64,000 nucleotides of DNA from Pocillopora verrucosa (lineage: Eukaryota; Cnidaria; Anthozoa; Scleractinia; Pocilloporidae). The notes beneath the pieces are model-generated. The model did not search any database and was not told the origin of the DNA. It saw only the letters and a program-made list of their open reading frames with translations. Position 1 is the first letter of the stretch. Each line of letters starts with the position of its first letter. The translations under genes and the position numbers were made by a program. The DNA lies in the NCBI RefSeq assembly GCF_036669915.1, contig NC_089319.1:8326346-8390345 (forward strand). The letters are read 5' to 3'. This document shows positions 14,701 through 26,600 of the stretch, in pieces.

Positions 14701-16296
14701 TTGCATGACAGGTGAAAACTCCCTTCCAAATGGATCCTTGTGAATTGTTCCCAGTGGATCAAACAACACCAAAACACCAATAAAAACAACAAGTAAGATC
14801 AGCCATTCTAGAGTCACTGAAACACACACAGCAATAACCAAGCTTGGCTGACAACTAGAGCCATTCTTTACTGCCCAGTAGGTCCCAAGAATTGTCCACA
14901 GCAGCTCTGGCAGATAAAGTCCAAGTTGGATATAAAGTAATACTGGCATTAACTGCCGTGGTCTGGAGTTCATCACAGTTCCCTGTATACTGATGTATAT
15001 GATGGCAATTTCATTGATAATCACCAGGCTGGTTAGAACAATTACTCCAATAAAAAATAACTGCAGTTCAAGCCGAGCATCACACTTTTTAATCTCATCA
15101 TTCTCAAAGCTGTACGTCATAGATATTACAGCCAACCTAATTGTTGTGGATAAAATGAGTCAGTTATCAGTGCATAATGTAGTATTCTTAAAAAACAAGA
15201 AGTCTTAAAGAGCAATTTGTGTGATATTAAGCAATACTTTGCGTTTCTTAACCCTTTAACTCCCGAGATTTGATTGTAAATTCTCCCCTCTAACTGCTCC
15301 ACATTTCCTTGTAAATTAGTTACGAGAGTTTGATGTTAGATCAAGATAACTTCTACCTGATAAGTTTGAATATTCTCGTTACCTGTTTTCTAGATAATGA
15401 ATGGATATCATAGAGAGAGGCAACATGTTAATCACTTTTGGGAGTTAAAGAGTTGGCAAATCCTTGATTATTTCTGTATTCAACAAACTAAATAGTATAC
15501 ATCTGTGACAAAAATCAGTGAAATTAATTCTTTAGCCTTAAGATAGTCTGTTAAAGGGAGAAAAGCACCCACTATCAATACAATGGTGGTAGAATGGATG
15601 AATAGTGAGATATATGTATGCTGGCCAATGAAATAAGAAAAAAAATTCATACATGCCAGTGTATAATGATAATTAAACAGTTATTTTACAAAGTTCGATA
15701 TTCTCCAGCCACATCTCTGGGGTAGTTGTGAAGAACAAGTTCCTGAAAAACCTGTTGATGCCAGTCAAAGGTTTGTTTTGGACTTTACTTCTCAGGTACA
15801 TGTATATTGTCACTTAGAGGCCTGTTGGTTATATGTCAGCCAACAGTCCACCAACAGGTTTTTTGTGGGAGTAGTTCTTCAAAATTCCCCAGCTATGGAT
15901 GTTTAACCTTTTGGAACTTAAGTTACATGTATGACACTCTTCAATTCTCAGATCAACTATTATTCCCAGTTCTTTCTCCCTCACCCACACACACCTACTA
16001 AAGGAAAATACACCTTGAAATAAAAATCAAATGTCTTTCATAATGACCTTATGGTATTGGAACAGATAATGAGCTTCTAAATTCTGCAAATTTCATTAAA
16101 GAAATCTCTAAGGAGGTATGTTCTGTGACTGGCCATGATTAGAGCTAGTTTAAGTCCAAATTGTGCACATCATTTTTACTAAATACACCACAATTACTCA
16201 CCAAACTAGTCTAACTATAACTCCTACCGCTGCTGGGAAAAACAAGTCATCGCTACCAATACGCCATCGGCGATTAAAAACCACCAAGGCAGGCAT
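2759..16296 (-). CDS. DAGLB: sn1-specific diacylglycerol lipase, beta type (14 coding exons)
   Basis: Integral-membrane serine lipase that hydrolyses the sn-1 acyl chain of diacylglycerol to give 2-acylglycerols such as 2-AG. Coding exons, 5' to 3': 16296-16202, 15136-14686, 13790-13587, 12110-12007, 11439-11307, 8290-8207, 7075-6998, 6069-5986, 5390-5266, 5141-5073, 4524-4452, 3853-3676, 3439-3283, 2915-2759. They sum to 1992 nt, every phase closes, and the product is 663 aa, close to human DAGLB (672) and without the long tail of DAGLA. The N-terminus has the RRWRIGSDDL family signature and four hydrophobic segments within about residues 19-170. The lipase core follows, with the nucleophile elbow GHSLGAG (Ser421), Asp472 in LGKDVVPR and His641 in SDHMPD, so the catalytic triad is intact. 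Exon 6 uses a GC donor (CAG|GCTAGT). The start matches the family start. An extra small exon between exons 3 and 4 cannot be excluded, although these two splice in frame. Confidence 0.93.
4291..4410. repeat. two 41-bp copies of a CGAGCTCG-rich motif
   Basis: Copies at 4291-4331 and 4370-4410 differ at only a few bases. Each holds two CGAGCTCG palindromes, and the 38 bp between them carry further partial copies (GACTCGAGCTCGG). The repeat lies in the lipase intron between exons 11 and 12, ending 41 bp downstream of exon 11. The GC-rich palindromes stand out from the AT-rich surroundings. Confidence 0.8.
6234..6405. mobile_element. 172-bp MITE-like element with long terminal inverted repeats
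   Basis: The left end GCCGGCGACACACCTGGCGA and the reverse complement of the right end (GCCGGTGACACACCTGGCGA) match at 19 of 20 bases. Subterminal GCGGCGATTGCG and CGCCGCAATCGGCG blocks extend the pairing. No coding capacity is present, which is typical of a non-autonomous DNA transposon. It sits in a lipase intron and its inverted symmetry opens mirror reading frames on both strands. I saw no clear target-site duplication. Confidence 0.75.
6569..6780. mobile_element. MITE-like copy, AACCCTTTAA-ended family
   Basis: Starts with AACCCTTTAACGCTC and ends with GGGAGTTAAGAGGG, so the ends are near inverted repeats. It resembles the elements at 7740-7949, 15250-15455 and 32677-32890 in length (about 205-215 bp) and ends. 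It is intronic in the lipase gene. Confidence 0.55.
7740..7949. mobile_element. MITE-like copy, AACCCTTTAA-ended family
   Basis: Opens AACCCCTTTAACCCC and closes GGGGTAAAGGGTT, which are inverted ends. Internal text such as GAGGTCATGAGAATAAAGG is shared in reverse orientation with the element at 32677-32890, which makes this a dispersed family and not a chance match. It is intronic in the lipase gene. Confidence 0.65.
8802..9069. repeat. 134-bp tandem duplication
   Basis: 8802-8935 and 8936-9069 are nearly identical direct copies starting CTCGAAACAAGG. Copies this similar imply a recent duplication. It lies in the large lipase intron between exons 5 and 6. Confidence 0.9.
9614..10279 (+). 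CDS. hypothetical 221-aa basic ORF, antisense within a lipase intron
   Basis: A single uninterrupted 221-codon frame from ATG 9614 to TAA 10277-10279, inside the DAGLB intron between exons 5 and 6 and on the opposite strand. The protein is rich in Lys, Arg, Asn and Gln and has an RRGRPQK stretch near residue 32 that resembles an AT-hook core. No known domain, membrane segment or signal peptide is visible. An open frame this long is unusual in AT-rich intron sequence, but I see no promoter, intron or homologue that confirms expression. It could be a lineage-specific nested gene, a transposon remnant or chance. Confidence 0.35.
   Translation: MSQNKNICDHIKLTKRTWNDEREKRQEGKLRRGRPQKLNTEQAKDHRETLELQGNRYYDATTIVQSLDISVARQAKQGDHSHKQSTVFKSANNRTNNYIVPKADEILVDLHKILVFRDRDPFINAVCTKRRSKPKGTEKKFSREQRRVLVKNAYFRKTSMTVGELALDKGKAANSSKQGRVRNNLKNSEGNNKSCNDSERPETNNVGIVDKESQEPQREPK
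13068..13216. repeat. perfect long hairpin made of inverted repeat tails
   Basis: Arms 13068-13136 and 13148-13216 (69 nt each) are exact reverse complements around an 11-nt spacer. The arm text (gaaaataaggcctgaaaaaa) resembles the tail next to the tRNA-like repeat at 39381-39480. This looks like two SINE tails joined head to head, or a derived palindromic element, in the lipase intron between exons 3 and 4. Confidence 0.85.
15250..15455. mobile_element. MITE-like copy, AACCCTTTAA-ended family
   Basis: Begins AACCCTTTAACTCCC and ends GGGAGTTAAAGAGTT, giving near-perfect terminal inverted repeats over about 206 bp. It lies in lipase intron 1. Confidence 0.65.
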
Positions 16297-16782
16297 CTCG
16301 AAAATGGCAAGTTCTTTTCAAAATAAACTTTTCAATTCGCGAACCATTAATCAGGTCATATTGACCCTTTCATTAACTTTTTTCCTGACATTTTCGGTGA
16401 AATACGAAAATCGAAATATTCCTGCTTCACTTAAATCGCAAGTGAAAGAAAAAAGCGCCTAAAACAGATCAGCAGGACTCATGAATAATATTTAACGCCA
16501 TCCTTCCTTGTTTTCAACAAGTCTTCCATATTGAAAGATGCGGAGAGACTGGAGACTAAGTTGCGATCTACCCATGCGCAGCATTAATTTCCTTTAGCGT
16601 CGGAAATTCAGCCAATAACTTCAACTTTCACCTTTCTTTTAGTCTAATTTTAGAGACTTTTTCCACAATGATTGCCTTTTGAGACAAGTAGAAGTATCAA
16701 ATAGTCCTAAAGCTGCCTGAAAATCGTCAAAATAGGACTAAACTTCTGCTGTGTTTCTTCTTTTATTCGCTGTTTGGCGAGT
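16297..16782. promoter_or_regulatory. shared promoter region of the lipase and MAP2K4 genes
   Basis: The 486 bp separate the DAGLB start codon (minus strand, 16296) from the MAP2K4 start codon (plus strand, 16783). No other gene fits between them, so both 5' UTRs and core promoters must lie here or start within it. I see no TATA box placed convincingly for either gene. Confidence 0.6.
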
Positions 16783-19700
16783 ATGGCGTCGAATTCACCA
16801 GGTAAGCTTAGAAATTTACGCTTGTTCTTACCTTTAAACGGCGCACATAGATCAACAGGTTTGATGATTTACAAGAGCTGGTCTTATATCTAGTCTTAAA
16901 ACGTTAGCAAGCTTCTTTAATTGTGGGTGATATTGTTTGCAATATATTACATTAGTGTATAAATTTGGTTTGGTATGAAATGTTCCATTATCCAGCGTTT
17001 CAATTGAGGCGTGTGTTTATTCGGACTTGTCCCTTCTCAAATACGGATTTTTTTTGCCTCTCATAGGTAGCAGATTGTCAAGAGAGAAGCTCAAACTGAA
17101 CTTCCAAGGTGGAATAGAGAAAAAAAAGTTAAACCTCGCAGGACTCGCGACACGACAACCAACACCGCTTCAATCCAATATGTAAGATAAATATTTAACG
17201 CATAACATAAGCTATCGAATTCCTGTTTACAGCTTCCTCTTTCAAGAAGACAAACAATTTTATTGTAGATCAGCAAGACATTAGTCGGTGTCTGTGTCAT
17301 TAAAGAGCGCGATTCTAACAATTTGTGAAGTAGCAATTAACCGTGAATTAAATTTAATTGCAGCTGTCATTGTGCAACATTAGCGACTCACTGTTTCAAC
17401 TTTCAGATTCATCTTATGATTTCTTTTGTGAAACGTGGAAACAATCCTACTCAAAAGGCCTCATTTGTTTCTTGTTTTGATAATGCCATGAATGTAGATT
17501 TTAATTTGTGATTCAATTTTATCACTTAGTTCAAAATTTTTCAACTTGTGTGATTTTTGTCTCTTAAGCTGATGCCATGATACTTAGCACGTCACCTTTT
17601 AAACTCTTTAATTTCATTACCAACTCAGCTGATTAAACCAAACTATCCTATAGTATTCCCCTCTAATGCAACACCACAGTTTATTTAGAAACTTGCCAAA
17701 ACTGGTTTGAAAATGTCAAAGAAAGGAAACATTTGAACCACAACATAAAGCTATGTAAGAGACAGAGTATCATTTTTATAGTGTTTATCAGGTTTTTCTA
17801 ATATCAATATGTTGGAAAGTCATTTATCCTTTAGATAGTACCATCAACTTTTGGCACAAAAAGATTTTATTTACATTTTTTTTTTAAGTGAAAGACTCCG
17901 AACTCACAAAGCTGTTGGAAAACTGTCATTTGGCCCGGATCAGGTAAGCTATTTATATTGAGTAAACATTTTCACTTCAATTAATGTAGTGTAATCTGAT
18001 ACAATTTGTAATGTATATCAGATTCTTCCGTGGGGAAGAATAAACCTCTAAAATTTTCCTCTCTCTAAACTTTGTTGCCCAGTTGGTAGTAAGGCTCAAC
18101 TACTAGCACTATCCCACTAAAACCTTAAGTTTTTATTCTGGCTTCTCTTCTGCACTTGGTAAAATCATCATGGATCATGGCTTTATTTCATTTTATTTGT
18201 GATGTAATTTCTTAGTTAGGATGGACCTCTATTGGCTTAAATGTATGGTGACTTTGATATAGTGTTAGGCTAGGAGTCTGATAAGAGGAACAGGCAGGCA
18301 CCTTACTTATTTTCTTGTATATCTAGCTGCACAAGGGAGGTGGGGAAAGGGAATGAACAGAAATGAAAATTTATGGCTTATCATATGAGCTTTGAACTCC
18401 AGAGTTTAAATCAATGAAATTTATGATTTCATGAAATACTTTTTATAGATTATGGTCGGTACCTGTCATGTTTGCTGTTGTTTTTGCACTTTCTAATATG
18501 TATTTTTTGTTTGTGTAAAATTTCCATTATAGAATTATGAATATTCATCGGAAGACCTGGATGATTGTGGTGAGATTGGTAGAGGTGCATATGGCACTGT
18601 CAATAAGATGTTACATAAGGAAAGCAACACCTACATGGCAGTTAAGGTAAATTAACCCTGATATTCATGTTTCTATCTACCCTATACTTGTTTGAAAAGT
18701 TTTGCTGTTAGCCATAGAATAGGGTCTTAGTATAGCAAACTATTATGCTGTGGTTTGTCTTTTGGTAAAAACATCTTCAATGGCTTGATGACCTCTTTTC
18801 CTTGTTCAGTGCCATCACCCAATGTTAGTAACATGTCTAGCAATACCAGTAAGAGGGTGGCAAAGTTTTTTAAACTTGACACAAGATTAAGTTCAAAATT
18901 AGTAAATAATGCATGTATTTTATAGAAAGTTAAGGTAACATGAGATTTGAAGTTTTCCATCTTGAAATTGTCATACATGAAATACTGTTTAAAGTACATA
19001 TGAAGAGTGATTTTTTTGAAAAATTTGTGCATGAAACAGAATCAGCCACCTCCTCTTTCCAACCCTCCAATAAATGCACAAATCACTGAGGCTTTATAGT
19101 GCTTTAATTTCCTATGTCACGACATCTTGAGGGAATCAACTGTGCCATTTTATAAGAATTAATCTGTAATTTAAGGTTTCTTTTTAAAGCACCTGTTTTT
19201 CCCTTTCAGAGAATTCGTTCAACAGTAGATGAAAAAGAGCAAAAACAGCTTTTAATGGATTTGGATGTTGTCATGCGAAGCAGTGATTGTAAATACATTG
19301 TCAAGTTTTACGGAGCTCTTTTTACTGAGGTACATGCCATGAGAAATATTTTCTCTTTGGATATTCTTAGTGTTTACCGTCTTGCTCTTCTTTTCAAGAG
19401 CAAAGTGTAGATTAAGGGCGAATTTGAGCTTGAGTTATTGCACTAAGTGCTGTTATGGACTAGTTCTGTGAAGGACAGTCAAAGTGAGAGTCGCCTCTCC
19501 ATTACTCTCAAGCATTGTAAACTCATTCTTTTAAGTCTTATTGAAACCTTCAAATGGGAAGTGTCACCCTTCCACTGCAGACACCTTGTCTGCCAAGGAG
19601 TGGCTATTATAGGAAAAATTTGTAAACCTAAACAAGAACTGACTTGAGACAGTCACCTAAACTCTATATTCACTGTATCATGGTTCAATGGCCCTTAGGG

Positions 19701-22700
19701 AAATGTTTTAAAACACCATGGGTTTGAAATTTCATTGTACTCATACCATCTGGAGGAGGTTCCTCTGATATAAAATGCTAAATTCTCTGAATTAATCTAC
19801 AGTAAAGCAGCCTGTATACCAAATTACTGAACATATCTTGGCCTCTATCTTAGGGTGATGCATGGATCTGCATGGAATTGATGCACACCTCATTTGACCA
19901 GTGTTACCGGCATGTTTATGGGGTTGTAATGGAAACTATACCAGAAGACATTCTAGGAATGACCTCATTGGCAGTAAGTTTCTATTTTTAGCAGTGGTGT
20001 TGGTTTTTTCTGTATTAACATGCAAACTCCTTGGTAGTAGGGCCACAAGAAAAGCTAGAGAACTTCATCTCCTGAGAAACAAAACTTGTATGGACCAATC
20101 CACATTTCAATATGCTGCTCCAGCAAAAGGAATGAAATTACTTTCCAAAAGAACCTCATTCCAGCAATACACTGAGAACTTTTAAAATTGAAAATTTTCA
20201 ATTTGTTATTGATATAGATTAAAGAATTAACACAAAGGTAGCATGGAAACTATTTCTTATAACTGTTCTCATTATCATTTTTATTGTCCTACATCTTTTT
20301 GATGTTGATCAAATGTTTATGCCAGCATTTCAATATGGATCCACTGATTGTTGTTTTTTTTTTCCAATCTTACTAAAGTTTTTATTCTTTTTTCATTATT
20401 ACTATTACTGATACTAATATTGTTATTTTACAATCTTTGTACATGTAGAATGTAACTTTTTTTTTTTTGAAAAGTGCCTCAAAACAGGGCCAGGGCATGA
20501 ACTTGTTTGTTGAAAGGAACAAACCTTTTTTTTTTTACACAGGTTGTAAAAGCACTGGACTATCTTAAAACAATGCTCAATATCATTCATAGAGGTTTGT
20601 TCCTAATTGTCTAAATTGATATTGTGTCATCATGGATATAACAACAGTGTTTTTTTGTATCAATATTTCACCTACAGTCAACTCTTCATCTTTTCAATTT
20701 ATGTTGTCAGTGGGGTGTACATATCAATTAATATGTCTTTATTCTTCCAGATGTGAAGCCTTCCAACATCTTGCTTGATCTTCATGGACATATCAAGCTT
20801 TGTGACTTTGGTATCAGTGGCCAACTTGTTGACTCCATTGCTAAGACAAGAGATGCAGGATGCAAGCCCTACATGGCGGTAGGTCATGTCTTTTATGAAA
20901 TGAATATTTTATACCTTTTTTTTTTATTTGTTAGTCCACTTTTAGGCTTGTGTAGACACTTATAATTATTTATGATGGGAAAATGATCAAGTGGACCTCG
21001 AAGGTGATCAAATTTTAACAATTATTCACCTTATGTCAGGATCAACATCAACTATCCACTAGCCTGATGAAGGACTAATGCACAAAACGTCAGCTTTGTA
21101 ACTCTTTACGTTGGCCAGTTTACATTATCAACTCACTTGATCGTTCCCACTGACACAGCACCATAGTTTCCTTAGAAACTTACCACCTTTATTTATCAGC
21201 TAGCTTGCTGAGAAGTGTATTCCAGCCAAAAAGATTGAAATTCATGTTCAAGAACTTACTCATTTGCCATCTCTGTGGCACTTGCCTCCTTCCCTTGTAC
21301 AACTCATGTGCAATACTGAAGGGATGGCAGCAACATACTCATGAAATATATTGTCACATCTCTCTGGCTCACATCTTACACTTCCCTTACTTCAACTGAC
21401 TGTACAGATTTGTGTGATGCATGTACTGTGCTGTAATGAAGCAGTTATTGGTAGTTTTTGGATGACTTGCCAATCTTAGTTCTTTAAAGCAATTACATGT
21501 AGGGAAAGAAAGTAGGTTTCTCTCCCAGAAGCAAAATGATAGCAGTATATTAGTGGTAAATCTCTTTTTAAGTTAGAGTGGTGTGAAGAAAGACTTGTGC
21601 TATGTAGTTCAGCTCAAAGTTAAGTATAGGTAATAAATTAAACATGATTTTGAGTGCAATTTGGTGTAAATAGGCACAAGTAAATTTTTTCAAAGACAGC
21701 ATTTTAATTCCTTCATAGCCTGAGAGGATAGATCCCATGTCTTCAAGACAAGGAAGTTATGACATCAGATCAGATGTGTGGAGCTTTGGAATTACCTTAG
21801 TAAGTTAAAAGAACTGTTGGTTATTTACATTAGAACCCTGATAAATTAAACTTGCAAGGGAAACAAAAAATGGTTAGAATTAGCAGGGTTCGAGTTAGCT
21901 GATAGTAAATAACTGAACATGGGATCAAGGGAAATCAGATCTTGTTTGAGTTATCAGGGGGTTTGAGTTAGTGGGGTTCTGCTGTATTGTGTTTGATGTG
22001 TGGTTCACTTCAATCTGAATGCCGTGGGAAGATATGTAGATAAATTGAGGTTCGGGGTTCGAGTTAGCTGATTGTAAATAACTGAAAATGGGATCAAGGG
22101 AAATCAGATCTTGTTTGAGTTATCAGGGGGTTTGAGTTAGTGGGGTTCTGCTGTATTGTGTTTGATGTGTGGTTCACTTCAATCTGAATGCCTTGGGAAG
22201 ATATGTAGATAAATTGCACCCAACTGATTAACACCTTGAGTTACTCGAAATCAGAACTGTGAGCTGTAACACCATTTGATGGTCACAGGTTTATTTATGC
22301 CCTGGATTTTATTATGCAGGGCCAAAAGCACCCATTCCTAGGCTAGGTCGAATGCACTTTACTAATCCATGGTCATTACTAGCTGATAAATAGTTTTGAA
22401 TAATCACCTCAGCATCATCTTGGGGATTGTTTGAAGCAAAGTTCTATTCACCTATGATGATCAGCAAGCATTTTTAAACTCCCATGAGTGTCCAAGACAG
22501 AATTTCTTGTTACAGTATCAATACACTATCAAGCAGATGAGTGTTTGGAATAAAGAAAAATATAAATTAGGAGATTATCAGTTGATCCCATACCAAATTC
22601 TCCAAACTAACATCACAGGAATTGTATGGAAGACATCAAGGAGAATTACTTGTGAGATCTTGAGAGTGAAAGGGTTAAAAATGAACTTCAGTGTATTCTC

Positions 22701-23674
22701 CAACACTTTAAATCATTGAGCTTGAAAAAAGGAATAATTATTTAATTTAATAGCTGTCTAGATGATAATCAGACTGTCTGTATTTCATTCCTTACTTGAA
22801 GATTAATTCTTCATCAGAAGCCTCAAGGAATGTACTGTGTGATTGCCCTTAGGAAAATTACCTCTTGATAACAATCTTGTAATGGGTGACAAGACTAGAG
22901 GGAGTGACCTCCAAAGAGGTGCTTATGATTCATTTTTAATGAGAATAATTGTTTTTTAACATCAAATGACAGATTGAACTTGCCACTGGAAAATTTCCTT
23001 ATCCCAAATGGAAGAGCGTATTTGATCAGTTGACTCAGGTTGTGAAGGGAGACCCACCACGCTTGACTAACAAAGATGGAGGAAACTTTTCAGATGAAAT
23101 GCTTGCCTTTACAAATGTGTGGTTAGTAAATTGAAATTGTTTGCATCAAATATTATGCAGGCAATCAACGTAGAGTTTGGGCCATCTTCAAACAACAATT
23201 TTTTGCTAAATGAATGTACATGAAGCCTAACTTTCATGAAATTAGTAGCAACCTCTAAAGATGTCTTGAAAGCTTGGTGACTTATTATTAATTATTATTG
23301 GGCATAGATAATTTACTGTGGCTCCTTAACAAGTTTGAAGTGTTTCTGTTTTTAATTTTCAATTTGAATTCCTATCATCTTGGCTGTAAACAAGCAATAG
23401 GAAACTAAGACAGTTTGTGAAAAATTGTAGGGCAAGGTCTGTAATAATTTCAGAGGCATGACCATAACTGATCTTAGTTCTAATGTAATGATTGTTTCTG
23501 TGTGTCTTTTGTTTTCCTAGCCTTACCAAAGATGTTACTAGAAGACCAAAGTACAGAGAATTGCTCAAGCATCCCTTTATCCTAAGGTATGAGGAAAAGC
23601 AAGTTGATGTGGGATCCTGGCTCAGTAGAATCTTGGCGCAGGCGCCACTGAACTTTGATAGATTAGAGTTATGA
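16783..23674 (+). CDS. MAP2K4: dual-specificity MAP kinase kinase 4 (MKK4/MAP2K4), 11 coding exons
   Basis: Cytoplasmic kinase that phosphorylates JNK (and p38) on the activation-loop Thr and Tyr in the stress pathway. Coding exons: 16783-16801, 17067-17181, 17889-17943, 18533-18646, 19210-19329, 19854-19973, 20543-20594, 20751-20878, 21719-21799, 22973-23121, 23521-23674. They total 1107 nt and all phases close, giving 368 aa (human 399, longer at the N-terminus). REKLKLNF at residues 12-19 matches the MAPK docking site. The glycine loop is GRGAYG (79-84), the ATP lysine is K101, the catalytic loop is HRD (197-199) and DFG is 217-219. The activation loop DSIAKT gives Ser227 and Thr231, the sites MAP3Ks phosphorylate. 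The SIAKT loop and docking site favour MKK4 over MKK7 or MKK3/6. The first coding exon is only 19 nt long. Confidence 0.95.
21061..21185. repeat. dispersed repeat fragment
   Basis: The block containing 'gatgaaggactaatgcac', 'aaaacgtcagc' and 'cagcaccatagtttcc' recurs in degraded form near 13885-14075, 17625-17710, 35200-35305 and 43005-43055 on either strand. This indicates an old high-copy interspersed repeat. It carries no open frame and lies in a MAP2K4 intron. Confidence 0.5.
21886..22216. repeat. 169-bp tandem duplication
   Basis: 21886-22047 and 22055-22216 are direct copies at an offset of 169 bp with only a few substitutions. Each contains a 'gggttcgagttagct' type phrase. It is intronic, between MAP2K4 exons 9 and 10. 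Confidence 0.9.
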
Positions 23675-23682
23675 TGCTTTGA

Positions 23683-23692
23683 AATAAATAAA
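23683..23692 (+). terminator. overlapping poly(A) signals of MAP2K4
   Basis: Two overlapping AATAAA hexamers start at 23683 and 23687, just 8 bp after the MAP2K4 stop codon. This is close for a metazoan signal, so a later site may also be used; AATAAA also occurs near 24476. Confidence 0.45.
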
Positions 23693-26600
23693 ACTATTTT
23701 TGCACCAGTTAATGTAAATAATACCCAAAACTTCCTGAATGTGAGACTGTGAACTTGAGTCAAGAGGGATTGAATTCTATTGACAAGGGTCAGTAACCAT
23801 CTTCAAACTAATTGAAAGAAATCAATAGTTTTTCATCTTTATAGTAGTTTTAACATATGATAACAAGCTAGTGGAAATGTCAAACCATTTTATATTGTAG
23901 GTCACTGTGTAACAAACAAAATGTTCAGTGATTGGCCCAAATGAAACCAAGAAATGTTATAAGATCTCTATAAATCTGTGAGATTGTTCACTCTCAAAGA
24001 CTCCGATAGGAGAAATGGGTATTCAAGTTGTTTGTTTTTTGCATTTCTGAAAACTGGCCAAATCACTTGTTCAATATATAAGCTTCTTTGCACCTCTATT
24101 GTTGTTGTTGTTTTTTTTCTTTGTTCTCAGTTGTGAAATGAATTAAGGGTTAGAAACATGAGTTATGAGCTGTGGTATTGTGTAAGGTATTTTTAAAATG
24201 GTCATTTCATTTGTGAGTTTCATGGCATTGAATAAACCATGAAATACAGTATCACTGCAAGGAACCAGTTGGTTCAAGCAGAAGATGAAGTTTTGAGAAT
24301 TAGTTTGCTGCAATGTATTAGAGGGTGAAAGGTTTCTAAATTTAATATTTTTTTTGTCTTATTTGCTGAAATATTTGAAAAACTTTCATTGTACATTATA
24401 ATTTTACTTTACTTAGTTTTTCTTTGCGTTTTCATGGAGAGATGGGCATAAAGAAATAAGCTATTTCTTGAAAAAAATAAAGAAACTTTTTCAATTGCTT
24501 TTACATGCTTTGTTCATTGAAGTTTTAAACCAAAAATATATTAAGTCATTATTAACAGTGTGATAATGATTAGGTGCAATAAGAAATGCAGTAGTTAAAT
24601 ATGTTGTGCAGTGCTGTTGCAGGTTCAGCTTTTTTTAAAACTAGGTTTTGCTACAAGGTAATGTGTTCTGGTTTCCAACAAAAGAAAATGAACAAAAATG
24701 ATTCAAAACTAGGGAAGTTGTTTTGATAAATTGTTATTCTTTGTGAGTCACACTTCAGTGCCCTTGATCATTTACTTATTTAAATGTAAACAAGTGTTAT
24801 TTGAAGATGCTCAGTGAATGATTACAATAAAAAGCAATATATTCTCGTGACTATGTGTTTAAATTGCAAGGGTTACAGTACAAGGAAGGGAGTGACAAAA
24901 TATCACAATTTTAGCCTTTATCTCTTTGTACGATTACATGTCATTTGATATTTATTAAAATGCAATTAGATGTTTGAATCATTGTCGTAAAATTTTACAT
25001 GTACTTGAAAATGTTACCTGTAGGTTAAAACATAGTGCACTCTCAAATCAAAAGCTACTTTCCCCTTCCTTTGTGAAGAACTTATGTGTAATGGCTCTAT
25101 ATTTCTCAAACAAAATCTGAAGCGTCATTAATACTCGGAAATCCCGCTTATTCAACTCCAAGCTGTCTTCCCTTCCTTTGCCAAACAATCTGAAGTCACC
25201 ACCAATTTTTTTAACTTCCATTAAATATTTCTATTCAATTTCCTTTTCCCAAGGAAGAATGAAATCAAAACAATGAAAAGAGGTTTGTAGATTTACTTTT
25301 TCTCAATATTATTTTCCGTGAATTGCATTTATTTGCCAGTTCCAAGTACTCTCGTGCTAAGGCATGAGTGACCTAAGGAAGAAGATTTGGAGTGAACTTG
25401 AGACTAACTTGCGCTGTGAATAAAAATCTGGCTGATTGCCGGCTGCTCAATCTATCAATTAATACTGGCACTTTTTTTCACAATTTAAGAATAATCGAAA
25501 CCTAGATTCGAAGATATTTATAACTGTGACTTCTCTCCTATTATTCATTAAAATTGTATCAGAAAAAAAAGAAATTGGGCACAAGAGAGGAAAACTAAAA
25601 TTTCAGACGAAAGAGATCTTTGACGGGAACACTTGGAGGTTTAAAGAAGCGGCAAAGTAAAATTAAAACATGGGTATCTTAGACATAGCGTAATTACATG
25701 TTGTTACCACTTAACGGCCGTTCAAAGGACTCAATCTTTTTGTAAAATCACGTTGTTGATGACGAGTATTGGAGAGAAAATACACTACATTAATACTTCA
25801 TCACTGAGTCAAGCTTAGTTATAAAAATAGTTGTTTTAAATATACACTATACAAGCAGACGGCCGAAATTATATAGACAATAAGCGCACCGCGTGTCGAA
25901 GCTATTTCCACCTCCGTTAAATTTTCCTTTAGTTTCTCTTTTCATTTGCCGTGTACTGTGGGCGCAAACTACAGACGCAGTTTCCAAGCTCAATCTATAC
26001 ATCATTGTGCTCTTTGTTCACAAGGTTAAGTTGTAAGAAAGAACGAGAGAGAGAGCGAGGACGTAACGACAAAAAATAGATTTCCACTTTCACTTTCGAA
26101 GTGCACCTTACATCAATTTTCCAACGACTTCCTGTGTGCTTGGTAGTTTCAAACACACAGCCATACATTCTCAGGCAAAACCGTGACAATGGGATTAGAA
26201 TCGCGCGGCAAACTTAGTCAACGCTCTTGGTAGGTGAAACAGCTTTTTAATCGCAGTTCATTCTCTAGATTTTAAGTTTATTCACGTTTAAAAACAGCTC
26301 AGCATTGCTTTGTATGTAAACAAACGGCATTTCTGATGCAATACTTGAGTGTTTTGGTTAACTACAAAACGTCTTTCGAAGTGATTGGTCGGTGAAATGA
26401 TGTAGGTGATCTTGGTAGGCGAAACAGCTTTTTAATCGCAGTTCATTCTCTAGATTCTAAGTTTATTCACGTTTAAAAACAGCTCAGCATTACTTTGTAT
26501 GTAAACAAACGGCATTTCTAATGCCATACTTGCGTGTTTTGGTTAACTATAAAACGTCTTTCGAAGTGACAGTCCAAGACTAAAGGCAATGATTGTGATG

